Below are positions 1-6,110 of a stretch of 7,164 nt of DNA, piece after piece. Every line of letters begins with the position of its first letter. Position 1 is the first letter of the stretch. The notes beneath the pieces are model-generated. The model did not search any database. It was not told the origin of the DNA and worked only from the letters and a program-made list of their open reading frames with translations. This DNA is from Ruminococcus sp. CAG:403 (GTDB lineage: Bacteria > Bacillota > Clostridia > Oscillospirales > Ruminococcaceae), in NCBI GenBank assembly GCA_000437255.1, contig FR899104.1:174566-181729 (forward strand), given 5' to 3'. Both the position numbers and the translations under genes were made by a program.

Positions 1-19
1 AAATGCAGGTAAAGCATTT
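1..19. repeat. Short inverted repeat at window edge
   Basis: Arms AAATGC and GCATTT (6 bp) flank a 7-base loop, 32 bases beyond the stop codon of the aquaporin gene when read on the minus strand. It could be the hairpin of that gene's terminator, but any T-run would lie outside the window. Apart from this I see nothing in bases 1-50. Confidence 0.25.
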
Positions 20-50
20 GACGATTTTTCAGATGGGAATGATTCTGTTT

Positions 51-746
51 TTACTCCTCACGACCTGCCAGTCCCCGATAAATGAGTGCTGCCAGTGCGG
101 CGCCGATCAAAGGTGCGACGAGAAATACCCATACACAGCCAATTGGTGTTGTATTGCCGGAAATTGCGGCAACAATTGCAGGGCCGAGACTTCTGGCAGG
201 GTTTACGGAGGTACCAGTTAATCCAATCCCCAGGATATGTACCAGAGTCAGGGATAAACCGATGACCAAACCGCCGAAGGAACCATGATTGGCTTTCTTC
301 GAAGTAACCCCTAGAATGGTCAAAACAAACAGGAATGTCAGAATGATTTCAACCAGAAGACCTGCAAAGATGCTGTCATTGACACCAGCCAAACCATTGG
401 AGCCATATCCGCCTGTCTTGTCGGTAACATCTCCCAAGTGGAAGATGGCAGCCAGTATGCCTGCGCCGGCAAATGCACCGAGACATTGTGCAATGACGTA
501 TCCGATAAAATCAACGATCGACATACCGCCGCTCAGAAAAACGCCTAGGGAAACAGCTGGATTGACATGGCATCCAGAAATATTTCCGATGCAGTAAGCC
601 ATTGCGACAATGGAAAGACCAAATGCCAAAGCGGTCAGCAGATAGCCACAGCCGCTTGCTGCATCACATCCAACCAGCATCGCGGTACCGCAGCCCATCG
701 TAACAAGTGCCAGTGTACCAATAAATTCTGCAAGATATTTTTTCAT
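51..746 (-). CDS. aqpZ: AqpZ-type aquaporin (MIP family water channel)
   Basis: Membrane channel for passive water flow, 231 residues, the usual size for bacterial MIP proteins. Seen: six hydrophobic segments and both NPA half-helix motifs (residues 62-64 and 182-184). Spacing against E. coli AqpZ places its full selectivity filter here as F42, H170, T179 and R185, which argues for an orthodox water channel rather than a glycerol facilitator (GlpF has W/G/F/R). The reading frame is open for 20 more codons upstream, but the ATG at 746 is preferred: a strong GGAGGAGGG site lies just before it and the protein then begins MKKYLAEFIGT, typical of the family. It follows a tRNA-Ser gene with its own terminator, and no convincing promoter was found between them. 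The product class is secure; water-only selectivity is inferred from the filter. Confidence 0.95.
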   Translation of the reverse strand: MKKYLAEFIGTLALVTMGCGTAMLVGCDAASGCGYLLTALAFGLSIVAMAYCIGNISGCHVNPAVSLGVFLSGGMSIVDFIGYVIAQCLGAFAGAGILAAIFHLGDVTDKTGGYGSNGLAGVNDSIFAGLLVEIILTFLFVLTILGVTSKKANHGSFGGLVIGLSLTLVHILGIGLTGTSVNPARSLGPAIVAAISGNTTPIGCVWVFLVAPLIGAALAALIYRGLAGREE

Positions 747-793
747 TTCTTTTCCCTCCTCCCGATCATAGAATGGCATGTTCTCAGCATGGT

Positions 794-825
794 CTGATTG
801 CTGCACAGAAATGTGCCAATATCAG
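794..825 (-). promoter_or_regulatory. Imperfect 32-base dyad in aquaporin leader
   Basis: Read on the minus strand, the element has outer arms CTGAT/ATCAG, a mismatched 4+4 interior, inner arms GCACA/TGTGC and a TTTC loop. It is exactly symmetric about position 809.5. It lies between the tRNA terminator and the ribosome site of the aquaporin gene, so it could be a protein-binding operator or an mRNA leader hairpin. No T-run follows, so it is not a normal terminator. Confidence 0.4.
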
Positions 826-836
826 GCAATGCTCAG

Positions 837-878
837 AAAAAAGAGCAGGTTCCTTCGCATTTGCGCATTCACCTGCTC
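837..878 (-). terminator. Rho-independent terminator of tRNA-Ser
   Basis: On the minus strand, GAGCAGGT and ACCTGCTC form an 8-bp stem. The loop can itself fold through TGCG/CGCA, and the stem is followed directly by six T's. It begins 3 bases after the encoded CCA end of the tRNA, so it ends that transcript and should insulate the aquaporin gene downstream. Confidence 0.9.
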
Positions 879-881
879 AAT

Positions 882-972
882 TGGCGCAGATGGTGGGATT
901 CGAACCCACGGAGCATGTTACTGCTCAAACGATTTCGAGTCGTTCTCGTTATGGCCACTTCGATACATCTGC
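882..972 (-). tRNA. tRNA-Ser(CGA)
   Basis: Class II tRNA with encoded CCA. The acceptor arms are GCAGATG and CATCTGC, with discriminator G. The anticodon stem AACGA/TCGTT encloses loop CTCGAAA, giving anticodon CGA (positions 937-935), which reads UCG serine codons. A long variable arm (GAGCA/TGCTC stem) is diagnostic of Ser/Leu tRNAs. The T arm is GTGGG-TTCGAAT-CCCAC. The gene is a single unit with its own promoter and terminator; no direct repeat of its 3' end, as left by an integrated element, is visible nearby. Confidence 0.97.
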
Positions 973-995
973 AAATCTTTCACTTATTAACTTTT

Positions 996-1024
996 ATTAT
1001 ATCAGAATTCTGGAAAAAATGCAA
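996..1024 (-). promoter_or_regulatory. Promoter of tRNA-Ser
   Basis: On the minus strand: -35 TTGCAT (1024-1019), 17-base spacer, -10 TATAAT (1001-996), a near-perfect sigma-A promoter. The expected start near 989 gives a leader of about 17 bases before the tRNA 5' end at 972. Confidence 0.85.
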
Positions 1025-1079
1025 GTGCTTTTTTACAAAATCACGAAAAAGTGCGGAAGAATTCGGCAAAAATGGGCTT

Positions 1080-1101
1080 TTTCGGGGAAATTTGTCCGAA
1101 A
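1080..1101. promoter_or_regulatory. Candidate operator upstream of 180-aa gene promoter
   Basis: Imperfect 22-bp palindrome with arms TTTCGGGGA and TGTCCGAAA around AATT; 9 of 11 symmetric pairs match. It ends 3 bases before the -35 hexamer of the following promoter. Its right arm, reverse-complemented, is TTTCGGACA, close to both arms of the palindrome at 3776-3796. A role as a protein-binding site is inference. Confidence 0.35.
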
Positions 1102-1104
1102 TAC

Positions 1105-1133
1105 TTGACTTTATATGGGAAAAGTAATAGAAT
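1105..1133 (+). promoter_or_regulatory. Promoter of the 180-aa membrane protein gene
   Basis: -35 TTGACT (1105-1110), 17-base spacer, -10 TAGAAT (1128-1133); each hexamer has one mismatch to consensus. The expected start near 1140 leaves a short leader with AAGGGAG at 1149-1155 before the ATG at 1166. Confidence 0.8.
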
Positions 1134-1165
1134 AAGAATAACTATTGTAAGGGAGTTTTTTCTGC

Positions 1166-1708
1166 ATGAAGTCTTTTTTTGATTCGCTTTCAAAAGCGAC
1201 AAAGGTTACGTTGATTTCCTGTGGTTGTTTTGTTTTATTGACAATGGTGATCCTGACCTTTTTGATGTTATGTCCAGTTAAAAAGGAAAGCAATGCCAAC
1301 CATGCCAATGATGCATTGATGACTGCGACCATTCAAACACAGCCGTCTGTCACAACAGCAGGCGGGGAAGAAGCGGTACAGACTACTTCCAGAACTCGGA
1401 AAACAACCGATCGGAATCGTAAGTTTAAAAACCGTACCACCACTACTACCATTCAAACGGAAGAAGAACAATGGTATGTAGAGGAAAGCAGTGTGGATTC
1501 CGGAAATGATGGATGGGTGGATAATAACTGGCAGAACAACCAGGCAACCAATCCATATGTAGAACCGAGTCAGTCGACACCGGATTACAGTGAACCGGAT
1601 TCTTCCTATACCCCCTCCACACCGGACAGCAGTTTGCCGGATGACAGTGGCTCCGGTTCTGACAGCAGTCAGCCGGATACTTCACTGGAAGATGGCGGTA
1701 TCGAATAA
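1166..1708 (+). CDS. Membrane-anchored low-complexity protein, unknown function
   Basis: 180 residues; I do not recognise a family. Seen: a short N-terminal segment with K2, K10 and K13, one hydrophobic transmembrane helix at about residues 14-36, then a long hydrophilic region without predicted fold. This region has three parts: a Thr/Ala/Gln-rich stretch (40-75), a strongly basic stretch (about 76-90, seven R or K), a TTTTT run (91-95), and then an acidic Ser/Pro/Asp-rich tail (99-180) with repeated xPDxS-like units such as SEPDSS, STPDSS and QPDTS. Such tails are common in extracytoplasmic linkers of Ruminococcaceae, so a surface-exposed anchor or linker is plausible, though not shown. The start is supported by AAGGGAG 10 bases upstream and a near-consensus promoter. 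The gene is monocistronic and ends at a strong terminator. It could also be a small envelope or division-associated protein. Confidence 0.8.
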   Translation: MKSFFDSLSKATKVTLISCGCFVLLTMVILTFLMLCPVKKESNANHANDALMTATIQTQPSVTTAGGEEAVQTTSRTRKTTDRNRKFKNRTTTTTIQTEEEQWYVEESSVDSGNDGWVDNNWQNNQATNPYVEPSQSTPDYSEPDSSYTPSTPDSSLPDDSGSGSDSSQPDTSLEDGGIE

Positions 1709-1734
1709 GAAGGAGCAAATCTCCAGAGCAGGAA

Positions 1735-1773
1735 AAAGCCTGCCGACCCAAAACGATTGGATCGGCAGGCTTT
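1735..1773. terminator. Bidirectional terminator between convergent genes
   Basis: A 12-bp perfect stem (AAAGCCTGCCGA / TCGGCAGGCTTT) whose loop folds further through CCAA/TTGG. On the plus strand TTTGTTGTTTT follows; on the minus strand a run of five T's follows. It sits 26 bases after the stop of the 180-aa gene and 6 bases after the stop of glgB, so it serves both. Confidence 0.92.
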
Positions 1774-1779
1774 GTTGTT

Positions 1780-3675
1780 TTATTTGGAAACAGTACGCTT
1801 CTTTTTCGGTGTGCTTTTTTTCGGATGGGCACTGCTGGTTGGTTTGGTGGCAGCAGATTCCCTTGCGCCATTGGCACGAAACAGAACGGCACCATAAGGC
1901 GGCAGTGTAATGGTAAACTGCGCTCCAGAACGAGTATGGTCGGCTTGCAGTGGGGTATGATCTTCCGGTGTGGATCCGCCGAAGCGCTGCCAGTCGCTGT
2001 GCAGCAGCGGTGTGAGCGTTTCACAGCCTTCCAAGGTCAACGGATAGGAAACATTGGCTGCATCGGAGAAGTGGAACAGTGCAATCAGCCGGCTGTTCTC
2101 ACTGCGTCGTTCGATGACATAAATCACCTTTTCTTCCTGCTGGCAGTCAATCCATCGGAAACCTTCTCTGCGGTAATCCCAGGCATACAGAGCCGGTTCC
2201 TGTAAGTAGATTCGATTCAGTTCCATCATATAATGGTGGAATGCATCATGAATGGGGAATTTGACAATGTCCCAATCCTGCTGTTGCGTTTCCGTCCATT
2301 CCCGAAGCTGTCCCAATTCGTTACCCATGAAGTTCAGCTTTTTGCCTGGATGGACATACATATAGAGATACATAGCACGTGCCTGTGGAAATTTGCCATC
2401 GTATTCTCCGAACATTTTTTGTACAATGGTTGCTTTTCCGTGTACCGTTTCATCGTGTGAGAATGGGAGCAGGTAGCGTTCATTGTAGAAGTACATCATG
2501 GAGAAGGTGATGTTGTGGTAATCTTGTGATCGGCACCAAGGATACTGGCGGAAGTAATTGAGGGTGTCATTCATCCAGCCCATATCCCACTTGTAATCGA
2601 ATCCCAGTCCGCCGTATGCAACCGGTTTGGTGACGTTGGGATAGCAGGTGGAATCTTCCGCAATCAGCAGGGAAGAGGGATGCCGTTCCTTTAAGCCACG
2701 ATTCATATTTTTCAAGAAGCGAATACTAGACGGATTTTCTCCCCGGTTGGGATCACCGCCCCAGTACAGCAGGCGGCTGACCGCATCCATTCGAATTCCG
2801 TCAAAGTGGAATTCGGTCAGCCAGAAGTTGGCACAGGATTGCAGAAAACTGCAAACTTCTCCACGTGCATGGATAAAATTGCAGCTGCCCCACTCGCTGT
2901 AGGTATCCTCTTTTTCCGGATACTCATAGAGCGTGGTGCCATCATAATGTGCCAGTGCATAGCCATCCACTGCAAAGTGAACCGGTACAAAGTCGATGAT
3001 AATGCCAATTTGATTTTGATGGCATAAGTCCACCAGCTTCATCAGCTGTGCAGCCGTTCCATAACGGGAAGTGGCACTGAAAAAGCCGGTATTCTGATAG
3101 CCCCAGGAGCAATCTGCCGGATGTTCACTCAGCGGCATGCATTCAATGTAGTTATACCCGTTTTCCTTTACATAGTGAATCAATTGGGAAGCGAGTTCAT
3201 CGTATGTATACCATCCATTGGGATCATCCGGGTTGGTGCGCCAGGAACCAAGGTGTACTTCATAGATATTGACCGGCTCTTCCAAGTGATTGTGTGTTCG
3301 CTTTTGCCAAGCATGATCGTGGAAGTGGTAGTCTGACAAATCTCGTACAATAGAAGCTGTTTTGGGGCGCAGTTCCATTCCAAATCCATAGGGGTCGCAA
3401 TGGTCGATAAAGGGCACGTCACCGTGTTCAATGTAAATGCGATACTTGTATAAATCGCCGGGCATTGCCTGCGGAACGGTGCAGGCATAAACGCCGCCGT
3501 CATGAATACGCTGCATCGGAATTTCCTGCCAATCGTTGCAGGAGCAGATCAGGGATACAGACACTGCATTCGGAGCAAGGGTACAAAACCGAACGCCGCC
3601 ATCCTCGAAAGGATGGGCACCAAAATAGGTATAGGCATCAAATGCATTTCCAAGAAAAAATTCATGTATATCCAA
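1780..3675 (-). CDS. glgB: 1,4-alpha-glucan branching enzyme GlgB (GH13)
   Basis: Cytoplasmic enzyme that cuts alpha-1,4 glucan chains and re-attaches them by alpha-1,6 bonds, making glycogen branches. Seen in the 631-residue product: an N-terminal CBM48-like domain (about 10-105), the GH13 catalytic barrel (about 135-500) and a C-terminal beta domain (about 515-600). GH13 motifs are intact: DFVPVHF (228-234), GIRMDAVS (293-300) with nucleophile D297, acid/base E340 in AEDST, and SHDE (406-409) with D408. The frame runs on to an ATG at 3768, but that codon lies inside the promoter. A TTG at 3675, 6 bases after AGAGGA, gives MDIHEFFLGNAFDAYTYFGAH, the usual family N terminus, so it is preferred. 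Oddity: a lysine-rich, probably disordered tail (about 605-631) follows the last beta domain. It stands alone, not in a glgC/glgA operon. Confidence 0.96.
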   Translation of the reverse strand: MDIHEFFLGNAFDAYTYFGAHPFEDGGVRFCTLAPNAVSVSLICSCNDWQEIPMQRIHDGGVYACTVPQAMPGDLYKYRIYIEHGDVPFIDHCDPYGFGMELRPKTASIVRDLSDYHFHDHAWQKRTHNHLEEPVNIYEVHLGSWRTNPDDPNGWYTYDELASQLIHYVKENGYNYIECMPLSEHPADCSWGYQNTGFFSATSRYGTAAQLMKLVDLCHQNQIGIIIDFVPVHFAVDGYALAHYDGTTLYEYPEKEDTYSEWGSCNFIHARGEVCSFLQSCANFWLTEFHFDGIRMDAVSRLLYWGGDPNRGENPSSIRFLKNMNRGLKERHPSSLLIAEDSTCYPNVTKPVAYGGLGFDYKWDMGWMNDTLNYFRQYPWCRSQDYHNITFSMMYFYNERYLLPFSHDETVHGKATIVQKMFGEYDGKFPQARAMYLYMYVHPGKKLNFMGNELGQLREWTETQQQDWDIVKFPIHDAFHHYMMELNRIYLQEPALYAWDYRREGFRWIDCQQEEKVIYVIERRSENSRLIALFHFSDAANVSYPLTLEGCETLTPLLHSDWQRFGGSTPEDHTPLQADHTRSGAQFTITLPPYGAVLFRANGARESAATKPTSSAHPKKSTPKKKRTVSK

Positions 3676-3696
3676 AGGGCATCCTCTTTTCTGAAA

Positions 3697-3721
3697 CAAG
3701 CCGGAAAAACAGCCAGGCTTG
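3697..3721. promoter_or_regulatory. Hairpin in glgB leader, terminator-like on plus strand
   Basis: Arms CAAGCC and GGCTTG (6 bp, extendable by GG/CC with one bulge). In the glgB mRNA it lies in the 5' leader, 21 bases before the TTG start, with no T-run after it. On the plus strand it is followed by CA and seven T's, the form of an intrinsic terminator, which would stop transcripts running antisense out of glgB toward the tetR gene. Confidence 0.4.
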
Positions 3722-3739
3722 CATTTTTTTACTACTTTT

Positions 3740-3768
3740 ATTATAATAGAAGTATCCCAAAACTGCAA
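3740..3768 (-). promoter_or_regulatory. Promoter of glgB
   Basis: On the minus strand: -35 TTGCAG (3768-3763), 17-base spacer, -10 TATAAT (3745-3740). The expected start near 3733 gives a leader of about 58 bases carrying a hairpin and the AGAGGA ribosome site. This placement is the main reason for rejecting the upstream ATG at 3768 as the glgB start. Confidence 0.82.
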
Positions 3769-3775
3769 CCGTCAA

Positions 3776-3796
3776 TTTCAGACAAAATGTCGGAAA
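3776..3796. promoter_or_regulatory. Candidate TetR-type operator in glgB/tetR intergenic
   Basis: 21-bp near-palindrome: left arm TTTCAGACA, centre AAA, right arm TGTCGGAAA; 8 of 9 arm positions pair. Size and symmetry fit known TetR-family operators, which usually lie in the promoter region of the repressor's own gene. It lies 7 bp upstream of the glgB -35 and about 90 bp upstream of the TetR gene. That the neighbouring repressor binds it is inference. Confidence 0.5.
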
Positions 3797-3800
3797 AGTA

Positions 3801-3848
3801 CTGGAATGAAACGGAGACTGGCTGTAGAAAAATTGGAAGCGATTTTTC
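3801..3848 (+). promoter_or_regulatory. Weak candidate tetR promoter and leader stem-loop
   Basis: The best plus-strand match is CTGGAA (3801-3806), 18 bases, TAGAAA (3825-3830), well short of consensus. It overlaps a stem-loop with arms GAAAAAT (3827-3833) and ATTTTTC (3842-3848). A promoter for the repressor-antiporter operon must lie between glgB and 3865, but I cannot place it firmly. Confidence 0.25.
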
Positions 3849-3867
3849 CATTTCATGAGAGGGGGTG

Positions 3868-4473
3868 TTGGATGGATTGGAACTTGCAGCGACAGAAAAA
3901 AAGCAGGATCCTCGTGTGATTCATACCAAATATCGATTGCAGCAGGCATTGATTCAGCTTTTGCAAAATAAAGATGTAAAGCGAGTAACTGTACGGGAAT
4001 TGTGTGAAACAGCACAGGTACACCGCTCTACTTTTTATATGCATTATCAGGATGTCTATGATTTGTTAGAGCAGGTAGAACAGAATACCTTTGATGAGAT
4101 TCAGCGGCTGGCATTTCGGGAACAGCACAGCAGCAATACCGTTACCACGCTGATGCAGTACATCCAGGAACAGGCGGATTTGTTTCAGGTTTTGTTTCGC
4201 TATTTTAACAGTTCCAGTGTACAGACATTCATGCAGCTTCTGCGCAATTATTTTCTGGATATCTGGCGGGAAGAATGGAACATTCAGGATCCAAGGGCTT
4301 TGAATTATCGCTATGTATGGATTGGATCCGGAATCATTGGCGTGATTCAGGATTGGTTACAGGCAGCCTGTCAGGATCCGCCGGAACTGGTGGCAGGCAT
4401 TCTTTGGGATATGATCCGTTCCGCAGCCGGTGGTGCGGTAAAAACGGATGCTGTTCGAATTGGCCCCCCTTGA
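3868..4473 (+). CDS. TetR/AcrR family transcriptional regulator
   Basis: DNA-binding repressor, about 201 residues, within the normal TetR family range. Seen: an N-terminal helix-turn-helix (about 18-68) with the signature VTVRELCETAQVHRSTFYMHY, and an all-helical C-terminal ligand/dimer domain with the pattern YVWIGSGIIGVIQDWLQ common in Firmicute TetR-like proteins. The ligand is unknown. The start is unclear. In-frame choices are GTG 3865 (overlaps the ribosome site), TTG 3868 (5 bases after GAGG; chosen) and TTG 3877. An ATG at 3872 is ideally spaced from AGAGGGGG but is one base out of frame and stops after 15 codons; a run of seven A's at 3896-3902 lies between it and the conserved domain. 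The antiporter gene starts 11 bases after the stop, so this is probably its autoregulated repressor. Confidence 0.92.
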   Translation: MDGLELAATEKKQDPRVIHTKYRLQQALIQLLQNKDVKRVTVRELCETAQVHRSTFYMHYQDVYDLLEQVEQNTFDEIQRLAFREQHSSNTVTTLMQYIQEQADLFQVLFRYFNSSSVQTFMQLLRNYFLDIWREEWNIQDPRALNYRYVWIGSGIIGVIQDWLQAACQDPPELVAGILWDMIRSAAGGAVKTDAVRIGPP

Positions 4474-4484
4474 AAGGAGACCAG

Positions 4485-6086
4485 ATGTTGATTCAAATTT
4501 TACTGTTATCTTCATTCGTCGCAATTGCCTGCGTCCTCTGCAACAAACTCACCAATCGGGTGGGAATTCCCATGCTGTTGGCATTTCTAGGTGTGGGAAT
4601 GCTCTGTGGAACAGATGGCTTGCTTGGCATTTCTTTTGAAAACGATGCTATTTGTGAGCAGGTTAGTACGGTTGCCTTAATTTTTATCATTTTTTATGGT
4701 GGCTTCGGCACCAAATGGAGTGAAGCAAAACCGGTTGCCGGTCGTTCGGTGCTGCTGTCTACCGTTGGAGTCTTTCTGACAGCAGGATTGGTTGGCGGAT
4801 TCTGCCATTTTGTTTTGCATATGCAGTGGTTGGAAGCTTTGCTGACCGGATCAGTGTTGAGTTCTACTGATGCAGCTTCTGTCTTTTCCATTTTGCGTTC
4901 CAAACGCCTCAACTTAAAGGATGGAACGGCTTCCTTGCTGGAAGTGGAAAGTGGAAGCAACGATCCGGTTGCGTTTTTGATGACCACCGTGATTCTGACG
5001 ATGATGACCGATGGCATGTCTGTTGGAACGGTACTGTATTTGATTTTTGCGCAGATTGCCTACAGTATTTTCATTGGCGTTGGTTTGGCATGGCTGACGG
5101 TGCAGTTCCTCAAACGGTTCCATTTTGAAACAAGTGGATTTGATATGATCTTTTTGCTGGCAGTTGCTGTTTTATCCTATGCGCTTCCAGTCTTAATCGG
5201 TGGAAATGGATATCTCAGTGCCTACATTGCAGGGATTATCTTAGGAAATGCCCGGATTCCCAACAAGAAAAAACAGGTTCCGTTTTTTGATGGTGTAACC
5301 GGGCTGATGCAGATGCTGCTCTTTTTTATTTTGGGATTGTTTGCAACGCCATCCAGATTGCCTTCCGTTCTGCTTCCGGCGCTTGTCATTGCAGGATTTC
5401 TAACCATTCTGGCAAGACCCATTGTAGTTGGTGTGCTGTTGACGCCGTTCCGGGCACGGCTGCGGCAGCAGCTGCTGGTTTCATGGTCTGGACTGCGTGG
5501 CGCTACTTCTGCCGTATTTGCTGTTACAGCGCTTGCCAGCGGTGTGGCATTGGAACAAGATTTGTTCCATACGGTTTTCTGCGTGGTGCTGCTCTCCATC
5601 GCCATTCAGGGGACATTACTGCCGGCTTGTGCAAAGAAGCTGGATATGATTGACGAGGACGGAGATGTTTTAAAGACTTTTACCGACTATACGGAGGAGC
5701 AGGAATTGCAGCTGATTCAGTTCCCAATCGCATCCGGCAGTGCTTGGGCAGGCAAGGCAGTACGGGAATTGATCTTGCCGCCGGAAACGCTGCTGGTGAT
5801 GCTGATTCGAGGAACAGAGACCATGATTCCAAAGGGAGATACCATGGTGCAGGAGGGAGATACTGCTGTGCTTTCTGCCAGTGCTTATCGGGATGACCAT
5901 CGCATTCATCTGTGTGAATTGGAAATTCAGCCGACGCATGCCTGGTGCGGCAGAGAAATCCGGGAATTGACGCTGCCGTCTGAAGAATTAATCATTCTGA
6001 TTCGACGTGGCACGCAGTCTCTGATTCCACAGGGGAATCTAAAAATTCAGTCCGGCGATGTGCTCGTTATGAATGCCACAGAATAA
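4485..6086 (+). CDS. nhaP2: NhaP2-like K+(Na+)/H+ antiporter with two RCK_C domains
   Basis: Inner-membrane cation/proton antiporter of the CPA1 superfamily; homologues of the NhaP2/CvrA type exchange K+ or Na+ for H+ in pH and osmotic control. The 533-residue product has a polytopic exchanger domain (about 3-388) with TDA (128-130) and the ESGSNDPVA segment (155-163), whose N159-D160 pair is the electroneutral CPA1 ion site, plus GLRGA (336-340). Two RCK_C (TrkA_C) domains follow (about 407-466 and 474-531). They appear duplicated: by hand, 20 of 44 residues are identical at a 66-residue offset. There is no TrkA_N Rossmann domain. The frame is open from 4275 inside the tetR gene, but the ATG at 4485 has AAAGGAG five bases before it and starts at the first membrane helix. 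It is the second gene of the tetR operon. Which cation it moves cannot be read from sequence. Confidence 0.94.
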   Translation: MLIQILLLSSFVAIACVLCNKLTNRVGIPMLLAFLGVGMLCGTDGLLGISFENDAICEQVSTVALIFIIFYGGFGTKWSEAKPVAGRSVLLSTVGVFLTAGLVGGFCHFVLHMQWLEALLTGSVLSSTDAASVFSILRSKRLNLKDGTASLLEVESGSNDPVAFLMTTVILTMMTDGMSVGTVLYLIFAQIAYSIFIGVGLAWLTVQFLKRFHFETSGFDMIFLLAVAVLSYALPVLIGGNGYLSAYIAGIILGNARIPNKKKQVPFFDGVTGLMQMLLFFILGLFATPSRLPSVLLPALVIAGFLTILARPIVVGVLLTPFRARLRQQLLVSWSGLRGATSAVFAVTALASGVALEQDLFHTVFCVVLLSIAIQGTLLPACAKKLDMIDEDGDVLKTFTDYTEEQELQLIQFPIASGSAWAGKAVRELILPPETLLVMLIRGTETMIPKGDTMVQEGDTAVLSASAYRDDHRIHLCELEIQPTHAWCGREIRELTLPSEELIILIRRGTQSLIPQGNLKIQSGDVLVMNATE

Positions 6087-6110
6087 TTTTGCAAAAAAAT
6101 GCGGAACCTC

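Noticed and set aside
837..972. Integration (attachment) site at the tRNA-Ser gene
   Set aside because: tRNA genes are common integration targets, but no direct repeat of the tRNA 3' end, integrase or foreign gene is present in the window.
1044..1084. Inverted repeat CGAAAAAG / CTTTTTCG between the tRNA and 180-aa promoters
   Set aside because: Arms are A/T-rich, the loop is 25 bases and no T-run follows. It is likely chance in AT-rich intergenic DNA, and the better dyad at 1080-1101 overlaps it.
1166..1252. Possible lipobox LISC at residues 16-19 of the 180-aa protein
   Set aside because: The cysteine lies near the start of the hydrophobic stretch, with only a few hydrophobic residues before it and about 17 after it. 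A lipoprotein signal has the hydrophobic part before the cysteine, so a transmembrane anchor is the better reading.
1446..2024. 192-codon minus-strand open frame across the 180-aa gene, terminator and glgB end
   Set aside because: It runs through a strong bidirectional terminator and overlaps glgB in another frame on the same strand. The composition looks like noise (many His, Cys, Pro).
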